Below, one piece after another: positions 44,815 through 53,430 of a DNA stretch of 64,000 nucleotides. The notes under the pieces were generated by a model. That model had not been told where the DNA came from. It saw only the letters and a list, made by a program, of their open reading frames with translations, and ran no database searches. The stretch's first letter is position 1, and every line of letters starts with the position of its first letter. Source of the DNA: Chlorogloeopsis sp038404745 (GTDB taxonomy: Bacteria > Cyanobacteriota > Cyanobacteriia > Cyanobacteriales > Nostocaceae); NCBI RefSeq assembly GCF_038404745.2, contig NZ_JAYKTT020000087.1, positions 1-64,000 of the forward strand. The letters run 5' to 3'. The translations under genes were made by a program, and so were the position numbers.

Positions 44815-46028
44815 ACTTACTAGAAAGTCTGCAAATGGCAGGTAAAACCCTGCTGTCAAATAAGTTACGAAGCTCCCTGACGATGCTGGGTATTGTCATT
44901 GGTAATGCCTCAGTAATTGCCATGATCGGTGTTGGCGAAGCAGGGCAAAAGTTTGTTAATAAACAGTTGGAATCTTTAGGGCCAAATGTCCTATTTATTA
45001 TTCCAGGTAATCAGGAAACTCAACGTATTACCAGAGATGTACCAAAAAATTTAGTATTAGCAGATGCTGAGGCAATTGCTACTCAAGTACCAACGGTGGT
45101 GGGAGTTGCCCCAGAGTTGAACACAAGACAGGTAGTCACATATCGTAACCGTAATACCAATGTCAGCATCATTGGTACAACCCCTAGTTTCCCAATGGTA
45201 AGGGAATTTGAAACTGGGAAAGGGCGGTTTTTCACAGATATAGACATAAAGCGCAACAATCAAGTTACCGTGTTAGGTGCAGACTTGGCACAGAGACTGT
45301 TTGGTACTCAAAATCCGGTAGGAGAGCAGTTGCGGATTAAAAATAGTAGCTTTCAAGTTATTGGTGTACTAGAAGCGAAAGGCTCTAGTTTGGGTGCTAA
45401 TTATGATGAAGCAGCATTAATCCCGATCACAACATCAGCCAACCGACTTGTAGGGCGCAATTCTCCCTATGGTATTGCCCTAGATTACATCGTTGCTTCC
45501 GCACGTGATTCTAATAGTGTAGATGCAGCAGAGTTCCAAATAACCAATTTACTGCGCTTGCGACATAAAATCACAGGTGAAGACGACTTTAGCATCCGTT
45601 CTCAAAAAGATGCCTTGCAAACTGTCGGACAAATTACTGGTGCTTTGACAATTATGTTGGCGGCGATCGCTGCTATTTCTTTGATTGTCGGTGGCATTGG
45701 CATTATGAATATCATGCTTGTCTCTGTTACCGAACGCACTCAAGAAATTGGATTACGTAAGGCAATAGGTGCAACCGAGCAAGATATCCTGGTTCAATTC
45801 ATGATTGAAGCTATCATTCTCTCTGCTGCGGGTGGCTTAGTTGGTACGGTGATTGGCGTGGGTGGTATTTTGTTGGTAGGAGCCTTAACACCATTAGAGG
45901 CGGGCATTTCTGTAATGGCAATTACTCTGACAGTTGGTGTTTCTGGCGCTATTGGTTTATTCTTTGGCGTTGTTCCTGCTCGTCGCGCTGCCAAACTCGA
46001 TCCGATTGTAGCTCTTAGAAGTGCATAA
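44811..46028 (+). CDS. MacB-like ABC transporter permease
   Basis: The 405-residue permease has MacB architecture without a fused ATPase: N-terminal helix (LRSSLTMLGIVIGNASVIAM), the MacB_PCD periplasmic domain (about 45-240) and the FtsX-like C-terminal three helices (GALTIMLAAIAAISLIVGGI, EAIILSAAGGLVGTVIG and a third), with GIMNIMLVSVTERTQEIGLR and PARRAAKLDPIVALR, both hallmarks. It overlaps the adaptor gene by four bases. The ATPase gene follows but 501 bp away, beyond repeat DNA. Such pumps transmit ATP-driven movement to the periplasmic adaptor to expel toxins or peptides. Confidence 0.93.
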   Translation: MNLLESLQMAGKTLLSNKLRSSLTMLGIVIGNASVIAMIGVGEAGQKFVNKQLESLGPNVLFIIPGNQETQRITRDVPKNLVLADAEAIATQVPTVVGVAPELNTRQVVTYRNRNTNVSIIGTTPSFPMVREFETGKGRFFTDIDIKRNNQVTVLGADLAQRLFGTQNPVGEQLRIKNSSFQVIGVLEAKGSSLGANYDEAALIPITTSANRLVGRNSPYGIALDYIVASARDSNSVDAAEFQITNLLRLRHKITGEDDFSIRSQKDALQTVGQITGALTIMLAAIAAISLIVGGIGIMNIMLVSVTERTQEIGLRKAIGATEQDILVQFMIEAIILSAAGGLVGTVIGVGGILLVGALTPLEAGISVMAITLTVGVSGAIGLFFGVVPARRAAKLDPIVALRSA

Positions 46029-46529
46029 TTTTGTGAAAGGTTTGTAGTAAGCGCTTTAGCGCTGAAGCCTCACTAAGGAGCATCGGCACGTTTCGTTATA
46101 ACATCGGCATGTTTCTTTATTGATATATGTCTTGAAAGTGGGGTGTCGAAGAGTGAATTAAACAATAGTCTTGAATGCAAGCGATGCTCCCAAGGAGCCG
46201 CTACGCGATCGCATTTTGCATTCAAGTAAAAACAGGGGGTGCTCCGAGGGAGCCGCTACGCGAACGCATTGGATGTTGAGTTTGAATAGGGCGATCGTCT
46301 CTGTAACATGAGCATCCAACCTCAGTAGTTCACTTTTCAAGCTTTGAGCTTCAGTATCCAAGTTCAGAACATAAAATTTTTCACTTGAAACAAGAACTTT
46401 CTCACTTGGAACAAGAAACTTTGAGTTCAAAGCTTCAATGTTCGAGTTTAGAGCTTCATCATTGAAGCTAAGAACTAGAAACTTATATTAAAAATTTGTT
46501 TACTCTTGTCCTATCCAAAGAATAGCTAA
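46029..46529. other. Repeat-filled gap inside the exporter operon
   Basis: 501 bp interrupting an otherwise compact adaptor-permease-ATPase operon. It holds two copies of GGAGCCGCTACGCG (46194 and 46250), HIP1 octamers and a degenerate 21-bp periodic segment (about 46290-46490). It looks like an insertion of spacer repeats. Confidence 0.6.
46158..46490 (-). repeat. Degenerate 21-bp (seven-codon) periodic segment with an open frame
   Basis: The minus strand reads KFLVLSFNDEALNSNIEALN, SKFLVPSEKVLVSSEKFYVL, NLDTEAQSLKSELLRLDAHV, each seventh position hydrophobic. The DNA period is 21 bp. An ATG at 46430 starts within it, giving 90 codons whose last third runs into HIP1/GCTACGCG repeat. I see no ribosome-binding site. 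It may be a decayed repeat protein or repeats that happen to stay open; I do not assert a gene. Confidence 0.4.
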
Positions 46530-47255
46530 ATGACAAATAAAAAATCATCAATCATTCGCCTAGAAAATATCTTCAAAATTTACGGCAGTGGTGAAACAGA
46601 AGTAAAAGCACTCAACGATGTCAGCCTCGTTATCAACCAGGGTGAATATTGCTCGATTATGGGAGCATCTGGTTCTGGTAAATCTACAGCCATGAATATC
46701 ATTGGCTGTTTGGATCGCCCCACATCAGGACATTATTACCTGGATAGCGTTGATGTGGCAAAAATGGACGATACCGAATTGGCTCACATCCGCAACAAAA
46801 AAATCGGATTTGTTTTTCAGCAATTCCACCTTTTGCCGCAACTTACAGCCCTAGAAAATGTGATGTTGCCAATGGTATATGCTAGTGTCAAAGCTTCAGA
46901 AAGAAACGATCGCGCAACTGAAGCACTAAGGCGAGTGGGCTTAGAAAAACGCCTCCACAACAAACCCACTCAACTTTCTGGTGGACAACAACAAAGAGTA
47001 GCGATCGCCCGTGCCATTGTCAACCGTCCTGTATTACTCTTAGCGGATGAGCCTACAGGTGCTCTTGATTCGCGTACTACCCAAGAAGTATTAAATATCT
47101 TTGGCGAATTAAATGCTACTGGTATCACAGTGGTAATGGTAACTCACGAGCCAGATGTTGCCCGCCAAACTCAACGTATTATCTGGTTTCGCGATGGTGA
47201 AGTTATACACTCTCACTTGACTCCGGCTGACTTGAGTCAGATGGCAGCATCCTAA
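46530..47255 (+). CDS. MacB-type ABC transporter ATPase
   Basis: The 241-residue ATPase of the LolD/MacB group has Walker A GASGSGKST, Q-loop VFQQFHLLPQLTALENVMLP, signature QLSGGQQQRVAIARA, Walker B LLLADEPTGALD and H-loop VMVTHEPDVA. It energises the permease at 44811, with the adaptor at 43309; the order adaptor-permease-ATPase on one strand supports this. The start follows AAAGAATAGCTAA, a weak site. A terminator-like hairpin follows the stop. Confidence 0.94.
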   Translation: MTNKKSSIIRLENIFKIYGSGETEVKALNDVSLVINQGEYCSIMGASGSGKSTAMNIIGCLDRPTSGHYYLDSVDVAKMDDTELAHIRNKKIGFVFQQFHLLPQLTALENVMLPMVYASVKASERNDRATEALRRVGLEKRLHNKPTQLSGGQQQRVAIARAIVNRPVLLLADEPTGALDSRTTQEVLNIFGELNATGITVVMVTHEPDVARQTQRIIWFRDGEVIHSHLTPADLSQMAAS

Positions 47256-47262
47256 GTTTGAT

Positions 47263-47291
47263 ATACTACAATTTTTGTAGTATTTTGTGTT
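47263..47291 (+). terminator. Terminator after the exporter ATPase gene
   Basis: ATACTACAA (47263-47271) and TTGTAGTAT (47275-47283) form a 9-bp stem with a three-base loop, followed by TTTGTGTT. It lies seven bases after the stop codon. Confidence 0.65.
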
Positions 47292-47321
47292 ACAATATTA
47301 GGTGTTGCTATTTTTGTGCGT

Positions 47322-47723
47322 ATGCTAACTTACAAACGCAATCTCGAAAATGTTGACTGGGAAGAGATGAAAGCAACTCTCAGTCAAGATAATTTCGATA
47401 ATGGCAGAAGTCCTAAACAACTGCAGGAATCCTTTGCTAACAGTTATCGGACTTGTATAGCTTATGCAGGCGATCGCATTGTTGGAACTGCCCGCGTCTT
47501 ATCTGATGGTGTTTGTAATGGTTATATAGTCGATGTATGGACATTTACACCTTATCGCCATCAAGGAATTGCCAGCACAATGATGGAAATTCTATTAGCA
47601 GAATTACCAGGGCAGCATATCTGTTTATTTACGGATGATGCTATTAACTTTTACAAAAAAATTGGCTTTTCAGAAAAAGAAACCTGTCTGCAAATGGTAG
47701 TTGGTAAATGGTTGAATAAGTAG
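47322..47723 (+). CDS. GNAT family N-acetyltransferase
   Basis: A 133-residue acetyl-CoA-dependent acetyltransferase. Core motif A is YIVDVWTFTPYRHQGIASTM with the (Q/R)xxGxA pyrophosphate loop; motif B is CLFTDDAINFYKKIGFSEKE. The N-terminal part has DNGRSPKQLQESFANSYRTC, as in YgjM/ArgA-like small enzymes of unknown acceptor. ATG 47322 begins the family-like start; a GTG six bases upstream is also possible. It follows the exporter terminator, so it probably has its own promoter. Confidence 0.88.
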   Translation: MLTYKRNLENVDWEEMKATLSQDNFDNGRSPKQLQESFANSYRTCIAYAGDRIVGTARVLSDGVCNGYIVDVWTFTPYRHQGIASTMMEILLAELPGQHICLFTDDAINFYKKIGFSEKETCLQMVVGKWLNK

Positions 47724-47926
47724 TTGAACAACATTAAATTCACTTATGGAAACAGGCACTCTTGCAATAAGCAATAGAGAAACAATATGTATAATTAATT
47801 CTGTTTGAGTACTTAATAAAATCAATAAATAAAACAAGAACCGAATTTGTCAGAGGAGTTACATGGCAGTATCCTCACTTTTATGTAGTAGTTAGCGATC
47901 GGTGTTAAAAAACTATCTACTAACTA

Positions 47927-47995
47927 CTGTACGGGCGGGTTTTATTAGTAATCTCTCAAGCTCACGAAATATCTAAAATAAACCCGCCCCTACTA
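47927..47995 (+). repeat. 70-bp dispersed repeat, copy D
   Basis: Begins CTGTACGGGCGGGTTTTATT and ends AAACCCGCCCCTACTA; the clearest terminal inverted repeat of the five copies. Flanked on both sides by TACTAACTACT repeats, which themselves could be target-site or repeat context. It lies in a convergent spacer five bases from an HCP gene stop. Confidence 0.7.
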
Positions 47996-48004
47996 ACTAC
48001 TATC

Positions 48005-48535
48005 TTAAAGACTTGATGTTTTACCAGTTTCTGCTTGCGTTTCAATTGGCTTAACATCACTGTATCCCATTTGACCTACAACTGTCCGCAATACAGACAT
48101 TTGCTCTTCAAAATCCATTTTTTCTATTTGCGAAAGAAGATTATTAATTGCATCAGAAGCGTTGTAATCATCTGGCATATCAACTACATCATCTCCCATA
48201 GCTTCCGCCCAAGCATACCAAATAAATAGCTGGTTGTTTTCCTTGAGAGCACCATAGGCACGAGAATGTTCTGTATTTTCACAGTTCACAATTTCTCGCA
48301 TAATTTGTAATTGCTGTTCATCAGATAATTTGTAATAGTCGGCAAGTAATGTTGGTGCTAATTCTGGTTCTGCCGCAGACGGAGCAGCAGGAGTGATAGA
48401 GTCTCCCATTTTTTCATAAACAAAATATAACCAAGCTAGTTTGGCATCAGTATCCAATGTGTTAAAAGATTCTACGGCTTTTTGAGTTTCTTCGCTTAGG
48501 GCTTGAGGCGCAGACTTATTGTAACCTGTAGTCAT
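48005..48535 (-). CDS. Helical carotenoid protein (OCP N-terminal domain homologue)
   Basis: The 176-residue all-helical protein matches the N-terminal domain of orange carotenoid protein. AKLAWLYFVYEKMGDSITPA corresponds to the OCP stretch with W41/Y44 (Tyr and Tyr here), IWYAWAEAM to W110 and SVLRTVVGQMGY to R155. There is no C-terminal regulatory domain. HCPs bind a ketocarotenoid and quench singlet oxygen or, for some paralogues, phycobilisome excitation. It has a charged C-terminal tail (KPIETQAETGKTSSL). It differs clearly from the second HCP at 51075 and belongs to another paralogue group, which I cannot name. Confidence 0.92.
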   Translation of the reverse strand: MTTGYNKSAPQALSEETQKAVESFNTLDTDAKLAWLYFVYEKMGDSITPAAPSAAEPELAPTLLADYYKLSDEQQLQIMREIVNCENTEHSRAYGALKENNQLFIWYAWAEAMGDDVVDMPDDYNASDAINNLLSQIEKMDFEEQMSVLRTVVGQMGYSDVKPIETQAETGKTSSL

Positions 48536-48753
48536 AAATTTTTTTCCTGAGTAATTTTACAGTCCCCATTAAGGCGTAACAAAGTTGAAGAAGATGAATC
48601 GCCCTCCCCTAGAAAGAGGTTTGCAAATTTAATCTTGGTGCTTTTATCTATCCGTTAATAGAGGTGAAGAATCTATCTAGGGGTATCAAGGATGTATAGG
48701 TTCACTTTGATAGAATCTCGGCAGTGATAGAAAAATTACTAGAGAGGTTTATT

Positions 48754-49125
48754 ATGCCAGAAGAAATTAAGCCTAATGTTTCTCAAGCATCTACTGAAGA
48801 TGCTAAATTAGCTGCCGAAAATATAGCTAGTGGTGAAGAGAAAGCTCCAAAAGTTGACATGGAAGCAGATTACCAAGCTGCACAACAATTTAGTGTTAGT
48901 GAAATTGATCGCACAGGCGAAGGTGCAAAAGCAGCCGAAGCAGCAACTGCGCCTGAATATCAAATGCCTGAAGCGCAAGAGACGAAAACAGAAGCACAAC
49001 CAACCGGCGATCCCGATGATTATCAAGAAATGGCTAAGGAGGTTGGCGGTTCAAGAGATCAAGGTGTAACTAAAGTTGATGATGACTTATTAAAACAAGC
49101 TTTAGACAAAGGACAACCTAAGTAA
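48754..49125 (+). CDS. Small acidic, probably disordered protein
   Basis: A 123-residue hypothetical protein rich in Glu, Ala, Gln, Lys and Pro, without hydrophobic core or cysteines. Recognisable stretches are MPEEIKPNVSQASTEDAKLA, DYQAAQQFSVSEIDRTGEGA, EYQMPEAQETKTEAQ and DPDDYQEMAKEVGG. The composition suggests a stress-associated disordered protein; no function is proposed. ATG 48754 follows AGAGAGGTTTATT and is preferred over one ten codons upstream. It diverges from the HCP gene. Confidence 0.75.
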   Translation: MPEEIKPNVSQASTEDAKLAAENIASGEEKAPKVDMEADYQAAQQFSVSEIDRTGEGAKAAEAATAPEYQMPEAQETKTEAQPTGDPDDYQEMAKEVGGSRDQGVTKVDDDLLKQALDKGQPK

Positions 49126-49281
49126 GTTGGGAAAATAATTGAGAAGAACTCAGAATGCAGAACTCAGAATATTCTGGCTTCTGACTTCTGACTTCTCTTG
49201 TCTGAGTTCTTTTTCCGGATTGTTTTAGTAGAGAAGCTGTGTATAGCGCTTGCCTAATTCTGTTAACCTAACTAGAAGCAA

Positions 49282-49917
49282 TTAACAACTATTAATCACT
49301 TCTAGCAGTTCACTGGGATGATGAATTAAAAAATAGGGGTTCTGCTTGGCTAATACTTCTGGCGAATTAAATCCCCAAGTTACTGCAATAACCTTGATAT
49401 TGGCTTTTTTTGATGCTTCTATATCTCTGGTTTCATCTCCTACGTAAATAACTTCTTCGGATTTTATTTGTTTTTGTCTAAGAAGATTATTAATAATAGT
49501 TGTTTTACCAAAAATAGTTACTCCTGAATAAATAAATTCAAATAGCTCTTCTAAATCATTTATTTTTAGAAAATCTGTCACATTATCTTTGGAATTAGAT
49601 GTGATAATCCCTAAACGATGACCTTCAGTTTTAAGTGCTGTCAATGCATCTTTGATTCCCGGAATTGGTTTCAATTCCGGTATTTTATTTTTTAATTCTC
49701 CTTTGACTCTTTTAACTAGAAAAGGTATTTTAAAAAGAGAAATACCTGAATAACTTATAATTTCTCTAGAAGTTAAGTTTCTCAACAGAGCTAGTTCTTC
49801 TGGAGTGATTTGTACATAGCCAAACTCTTTGGCTAAACGGTTCGCAATATTTACAAGCGCATCTACTGTGTCAGCAATCGTACCATCAAAATCAAAAATA
49901 ATTACTTTTTGGATCAT
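49282..49917 (-). CDS. HAD-superfamily phosphatase (phosphoglycolate phosphatase-like)
   Basis: A 211-residue HAD hydrolase with DFDGTIADT (nucleophile Asp and acid Asp), IITSNSKDNV (motif II), K in FGKTTIINN (motif III) and VIYVGDETRDIEASKKA (motif IV). The alpha-helical cap after motif I places it in subclass IA with Gph and pyrophosphatase-like members. The substrate could be 2-phosphoglycolate but is not shown by the sequence. Its start overlaps the queG stop by four bases (ATGA), so the two are translated from one mRNA. Confidence 0.88.
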   Translation of the reverse strand: MIQKVIIFDFDGTIADTVDALVNIANRLAKEFGYVQITPEELALLRNLTSREIISYSGISLFKIPFLVKRVKGELKNKIPELKPIPGIKDALTALKTEGHRLGIITSNSKDNVTDFLKINDLEELFEFIYSGVTIFGKTTIINNLLRQKQIKSEEVIYVGDETRDIEASKKANIKVIAVTWGFNSPEVLAKQNPYFLIHHPSELLEVINSC

Positions 49918-50870
49918 TCTTGTACTAAGTAGAATGCGTCTAGATTAGCGCGGGCATTCCGTCGTAACATTTCTGGCTTAATTCGCCGCAACGCTGATGC
50001 CGGAAATCTTTTATCCCACTCCCGATCTGAGATTTGCGCTAATTCTACCAGCTTAGGCGCAATATTCCCAGGATACGGTTGAAATTCTGTCACATCAGTT
50101 ATGCGCGCAAAACGCTGATTCCAAGGACAAACGTCTTGGCAGATATCGCAACCAGCAACCCAGCCTTGCAAGTAAGGCGTTACTGTTTCTGGCAATTTTT
50201 CCTGTCGATTTTCAATCGTGTGATAGGCAATGCAGCGATTTGCATCAACAACAAACGGCTGGGTAATCGCACCTGTAGGACAAGCTTGCATACAACGAGT
50301 ACAGGTACCACAATGTTCTGTATGAGGAGTATCTGGGTTTAATTCTAAATTTGTCAAAATCTCTCCCAAAAATACCCAAGAGCCAAATTCCCGCGTAATC
50401 ACATTACCATTTTTAGCAATCCAACCAATACCCGCTCGTTGCGCCCATACTTTATCTTGGATCGGCCCTGTATCTGCATAATAACGAGCTTGAATGTCTC
50501 CACTTAGTCCTTGCAACCAACAAGAGAACGCTTTTAGTTTTTTGTGCATAACTTTGTGATAATCTCGCCCCCAGGCATAACGGGAAATTTTGCCATACTC
50601 CTTGCCTTCCGGACGTTGATGAGATGTGTAGTAGTTGAGAGCAACACAGATTAGCGATCGCGCTTCACTCATTACCAACTTAATATCTTGACGCTTAGGG
50701 GAAGCCATCCACTCCATGTCAGCGTGATAACCCAGCGCTATCCATGCTTGCAACCGTTGCTTTTCTGTATTTTCTACTTCACCTATAGCAGCTATTCCTA
50801 CCTTATGAAATCCCAGTTCTAAGGCTTTTTGTTTGACCTCATTGCTGCTTGTTCCCAAAAATTGATTCAT
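49914..50870 (-). CDS. queG: Epoxyqueuosine reductase QueG
   Basis: The 318-residue cobalamin-dependent enzyme makes queuosine from epoxyqueuosine in tRNA (last step of Q synthesis). The catalytic region has RYYADTGPIQDKVWAQRAGI, GWIAKNGN and SWVFLGEILT. Two [4Fe-4S] clusters are given by CGTCTRCMQACPTGA and CDICQDVCPWNQRF. The length is full for the short form of the family. It forms an overlapping pair with the HAD phosphatase gene, with no obvious functional link. Confidence 0.95.
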   Translation of the reverse strand: MNQFLGTSSNEVKQKALELGFHKVGIAAIGEVENTEKQRLQAWIALGYHADMEWMASPKRQDIKLVMSEARSLICVALNYYTSHQRPEGKEYGKISRYAWGRDYHKVMHKKLKAFSCWLQGLSGDIQARYYADTGPIQDKVWAQRAGIGWIAKNGNVITREFGSWVFLGEILTNLELNPDTPHTEHCGTCTRCMQACPTGAITQPFVVDANRCIAYHTIENRQEKLPETVTPYLQGWVAGCDICQDVCPWNQRFARITDVTEFQPYPGNIAPKLVELAQISDREWDKRFPASALRRIKPEMLRRNARANLDAFYLVQE

Positions 50871-51074
50871 TTATCTTATAAAAGTTTGCCAGAAAAGCGG
50901 CACCTAAATTATATACTATTCTCTCAATGCATACATTTGCTCTTTTTTGGCTATTGTATTTGTAAAATTTATTTGCAATTTGTAAAGAAGTAATGCAAGA
51001 TTGAATCGGGAGTAAAAAATATCCTCTCAGTAACTCCCAGCGTACTGAACTAGATCGACTGTGGAGACAAAATT

Positions 51075-51587
51075 ATGACATTCGCCGCTGATTCAACTCA
51101 AAGTTTTTTCTCTAGTGCTTTCAGCACCCAAAGTGACGCTGTTGCAGCCACTATAGCTGTATTTACCAGCTTGAGCGTAGACGATCAACTGGCTGTACTT
51201 TGGTATGCCTACACCGAAATGGGACGTTCGATTACACCCGCTGCCACAGGTGCTGCCCGTTTACAGTTAGCCGAAGGTTTATTAAATCAAATTAAGCAAA
51301 TGTCTCATGCAGAGCAGTTACAAGTAATGCGCGACTTGGCTGCCAAGAAAAATACACAGTTTTCCCGTTCCTATGGTGTTTTGAGTGCTAACACCAAGTT
51401 GGCTTTCTGGTATGAATTATCCGAGCTGATGGTTAAGGGTTTTGTTGTACCCATGCCACCAAACTATCAACTCTCTCGTGATGGTGTACAGGTATTGGAA
51501 ACACTCAAGCAACTAGATTTCGGTCAACAAATAACCGTTCTTCGTAAGGTTGTTACCGATATGGGTGTTGATCCACTAGCTGACTAA
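51075..51587 (+). CDS. Helical carotenoid protein, paired with CTDH
   Basis: The 170-residue OCP N-terminal-domain homologue has AVLWYAYTEMGRSITPAATG (Trp and Tyr at the OCP W41/Y44 positions), FSRSYGVLSANTKLAFWYEL (W110 position) and ITVLRKVVTDMG (R155). Its gene is followed by a CTDH gene 341 bp downstream on the same strand, the arrangement known for the HCP4-CTDH pair of Nostoc-type strains, in which the CTDH passes its carotenoid to the HCP and together they form an OCP-like photoswitchable heterodimer. A clear intrinsic terminator between them means CTDH is probably transcribed separately or by read-through. Confidence 0.92.
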   Translation: MTFAADSTQSFFSSAFSTQSDAVAATIAVFTSLSVDDQLAVLWYAYTEMGRSITPAATGAARLQLAEGLLNQIKQMSHAEQLQVMRDLAAKKNTQFSRSYGVLSANTKLAFWYELSELMVKGFVVPMPPNYQLSRDGVQVLETLKQLDFGQQITVLRKVVTDMGVDPLAD

Positions 51588-51623
51588 TCAGTTTGTAAAA
51601 CTCCCCTTATTTCCAACACAAAT

Positions 51624-51673
51624 TGCTCTTTATATTTTCCTATTTCCTGGAAAGAATATAAGGAGCATTTTTT
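51624..51673 (+). terminator. Intrinsic terminator of the HCP gene
   Basis: TGCTCTTTATATT (51624-51636) pairs with AATATAAGGAGCA (51655-51667) with one G-U pair, followed by six T residues. Lies 37 nt after the HCP stop. Confidence 0.75.
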
Positions 51674-51769
51674 ATCTCACGCAGAGGAGCGGAGGGGCAG
51701 AGGAAATGGGGAGAACTACTAACCACTTATTGTACAGACGGGATTAATCGCGTCTGTACCCACTAACCA

Positions 51770-51840
51770 CTGTACGGGCGGGTTTAGAAGACAAATTCTC
51801 AGTTTGAACGGCAAGATTATCAGCAAAACCCTCCCCTACC
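51770..51840 (+). repeat. 70-bp dispersed repeat, copy E
   Basis: Begins CTGTACGGGCGGGTTTAG and ends AAAACCCTCCCCTACC. An inverted pair GTACAGACG/CGTCTGTAC lies just upstream at 51732-51759. Confidence 0.65.
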
Positions 51841-51928
51841 AACCAACAAAAAATACATCTTCAGCAGCAAGCTTTAAATCGACTGTTACCTGTAAGTTGA
51901 TGTAAATATAATATTCTGGAGTTATATT

Positions 51929-52363
51929 ATGCTTTCATCGCAATCGTCAAAATCTGTAGATGATTTAGGAGATTTCACGATTGAGGGGATTAACGAACCA
52001 ACCGTACTGCAATATTTTCAATCCTTAAATGCAGGGGAATTTGATGCAACTGCTGCTTTATTTGCAGAAGATGGTACTATGCATCCACCTTTTGAATCTG
52101 GAATTATTGGACAAGATGTGATCGCTACTTACCTCAAGCAAGAAGCACAAGATATTAAAGCTTATCCCCGCCAAGGAATAGTCGAAACTCTGGAAAATGG
52201 GGAAAATGGACAGATACAAATTCAAGTAACAGGCAAAGCGCAAACTTCTTGGTGTGGTGTCAACGTTTTATGGCAGTTTATCCTCAACCAACAAAAGCAA
52301 ATTCTTTACATCAAAATTAAACTTCTAGCCTCTCCACGCGAGTTACTAAATTTACGGCGATAA
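51929..52363 (+). CDS. C-terminal-domain homologue of orange carotenoid protein (CTDH)
   Basis: A 144-residue NTF2-like protein matching the OCP regulatory domain. IEGINEPTVLQYFQSLNAGE has the Tyr equivalent to OCP Y201, and NVLWQFILNQ the Trp equivalent to W288, both of which hydrogen-bond the carotenoid keto group. C109 in AQTSWCG corresponds to the Cys that forms a dimer disulfide in studied CTDHs. The end is KLLASPRELLNL as in OCP. It carries canthaxanthin-type carotenoid and delivers it to HCPs. GGAGTTATATT precedes the ATG. Confidence 0.93.
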   Translation: MLSSQSSKSVDDLGDFTIEGINEPTVLQYFQSLNAGEFDATAALFAEDGTMHPPFESGIIGQDVIATYLKQEAQDIKAYPRQGIVETLENGENGQIQIQVTGKAQTSWCGVNVLWQFILNQQKQILYIKIKLLASPRELLNLRR

Positions 52364-52446
52364 AAAATAAATTAGTAGTTAAATGAATTAACTACTAACC
52401 ACTAACCAATAATTATTAGCCACTAGCCACTAACCACTAACAATTC

Positions 52447-52887
52447 TTAACTCTTACTAGCTGCCACTTGCTGAAAGGATTGCATTAGTAATCTCCGTCC
52501 TAACTCAATGTCTTTAGGAGCACACTGCCAATCAGGATGCGCAGTCATTAAAAGACTGTTTAGAGTTTCTTGATCGAACAAATGCCAGACAGGGGCATTA
52601 TTAATTTCAGATTCTATAGCGTAGCAATTAGAAGCAATACAGCGAATTATGCAAGTTTTATTAATTCTAGCCAAGGTCATTTGCTCTCCTGGCTGTAACG
52701 AGCGAAATTGCTGGATAATTTGCTTCAATTCATTTTTGGAAGAAACCGTTAACCCAGGAAGCGATACTGTTAGATTTTTGTCTCCATTTACCGTAATCCA
52801 ATACTGACGATTAGGATCTATTCCTTCTAGCCAAGGTAGTTCATCATCAAGGCGATAGCGTGGTGACAAACAAAAGAAGGCTTCCAT
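52447..52887 (-). CDS. Conserved hypothetical protein
   Basis: A 146-residue soluble protein I do not recognise. The N-terminal part is MEAFFCLSPRYRLDDELPWL, then a strand-rich segment (YWITVNGDKNLTVSLPGLTV), a helix (NELKQIIQQFRSLQPGEQMT) and cysteines in CIIRCIASNCYAIE. It ends LGRRLLMQSFQQVA. There is no signal peptide or membrane helix. The first ATG in good context is at 52887; a TTG two codons earlier is not needed. It is convergent with the CTDH gene, separated by TAACCACTAACC repeats. Confidence 0.7.
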   Translation of the reverse strand: MEAFFCLSPRYRLDDELPWLEGIDPNRQYWITVNGDKNLTVSLPGLTVSSKNELKQIIQQFRSLQPGEQMTLARINKTCIIRCIASNCYAIESEINNAPVWHLFDQETLNSLLMTAHPDWQCAPKDIELGRRLLMQSFQQVAASKS

Positions 52888-53430
52888 AAGCAATAATTAA
52901 ACTTATTATTTAATACTTAAGTGACATCAATGCTGGACACTTTTTACAGTGTTCACTGTCGTAATTATGACAACTAACACCATTAAGACAAGTTAAATTT
53001 TTTGATTCACTGCTAATGCCTTAACTAATGTCTTATGACTGGAAAGCAAGCTCCTATATAAGCTGTTTTGTTTTAGGAGTTGTGCTTCAGCAAAATTGGC
53101 AAGAGCTAATCACTGTATTTAATATGTGATAACTCTCAACTATAAATCAAATAAATTTAGCAAATGTTATTATTTTGCTTAACAGTTCTTCATAAGACTA
53201 AGAATTTTAAGCTCTAACTAAGTTTAAAAGATGAAATTTAAAGTGTTAGTTTATACTAACTGTAGTTAACTTTTATTTTTAAACATCTAGGTATATTCTT
53301 ATATATAAATATAGAGGAGAGCTTTAATTCTTGATCAGTACTTAACCCAATATTATTATCAGTAACATATAACACATTAAGCCTGGAATCTTAATCCCAG
53401 GCTTACACTAACTAGTGATGATTCGCAAAG
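52888..53430. other. AT-rich spacer
   Basis: About 0.54 kb of AT-rich sequence between two minus-strand genes. Near its right end AAGCCTGG (53379-53386) pairs with CCAGGCTT (53397-53404), a probable terminator for the gene at 53431. Nothing else recognised. Confidence 0.5.

Larger units (their letters stand above)
51588..51928. other. Spacer between HCP and CTDH genes
   Basis: 341 bp holding the HCP terminator (51624-51673), a GTACAGACG/CGTCTGTAC hairpin (51732-51759), copy E of the 70-bp repeat and GGAGTTATATT before the CTDH ATG, which includes the CTDH ribosome-binding site. Confidence 0.6.

Noticed and set aside
53378..53404. AAGCCTGG hairpin as a riboswitch or tRNA-like element
   Set aside because: Too short and without further structure; simplest reading is a weak terminator.
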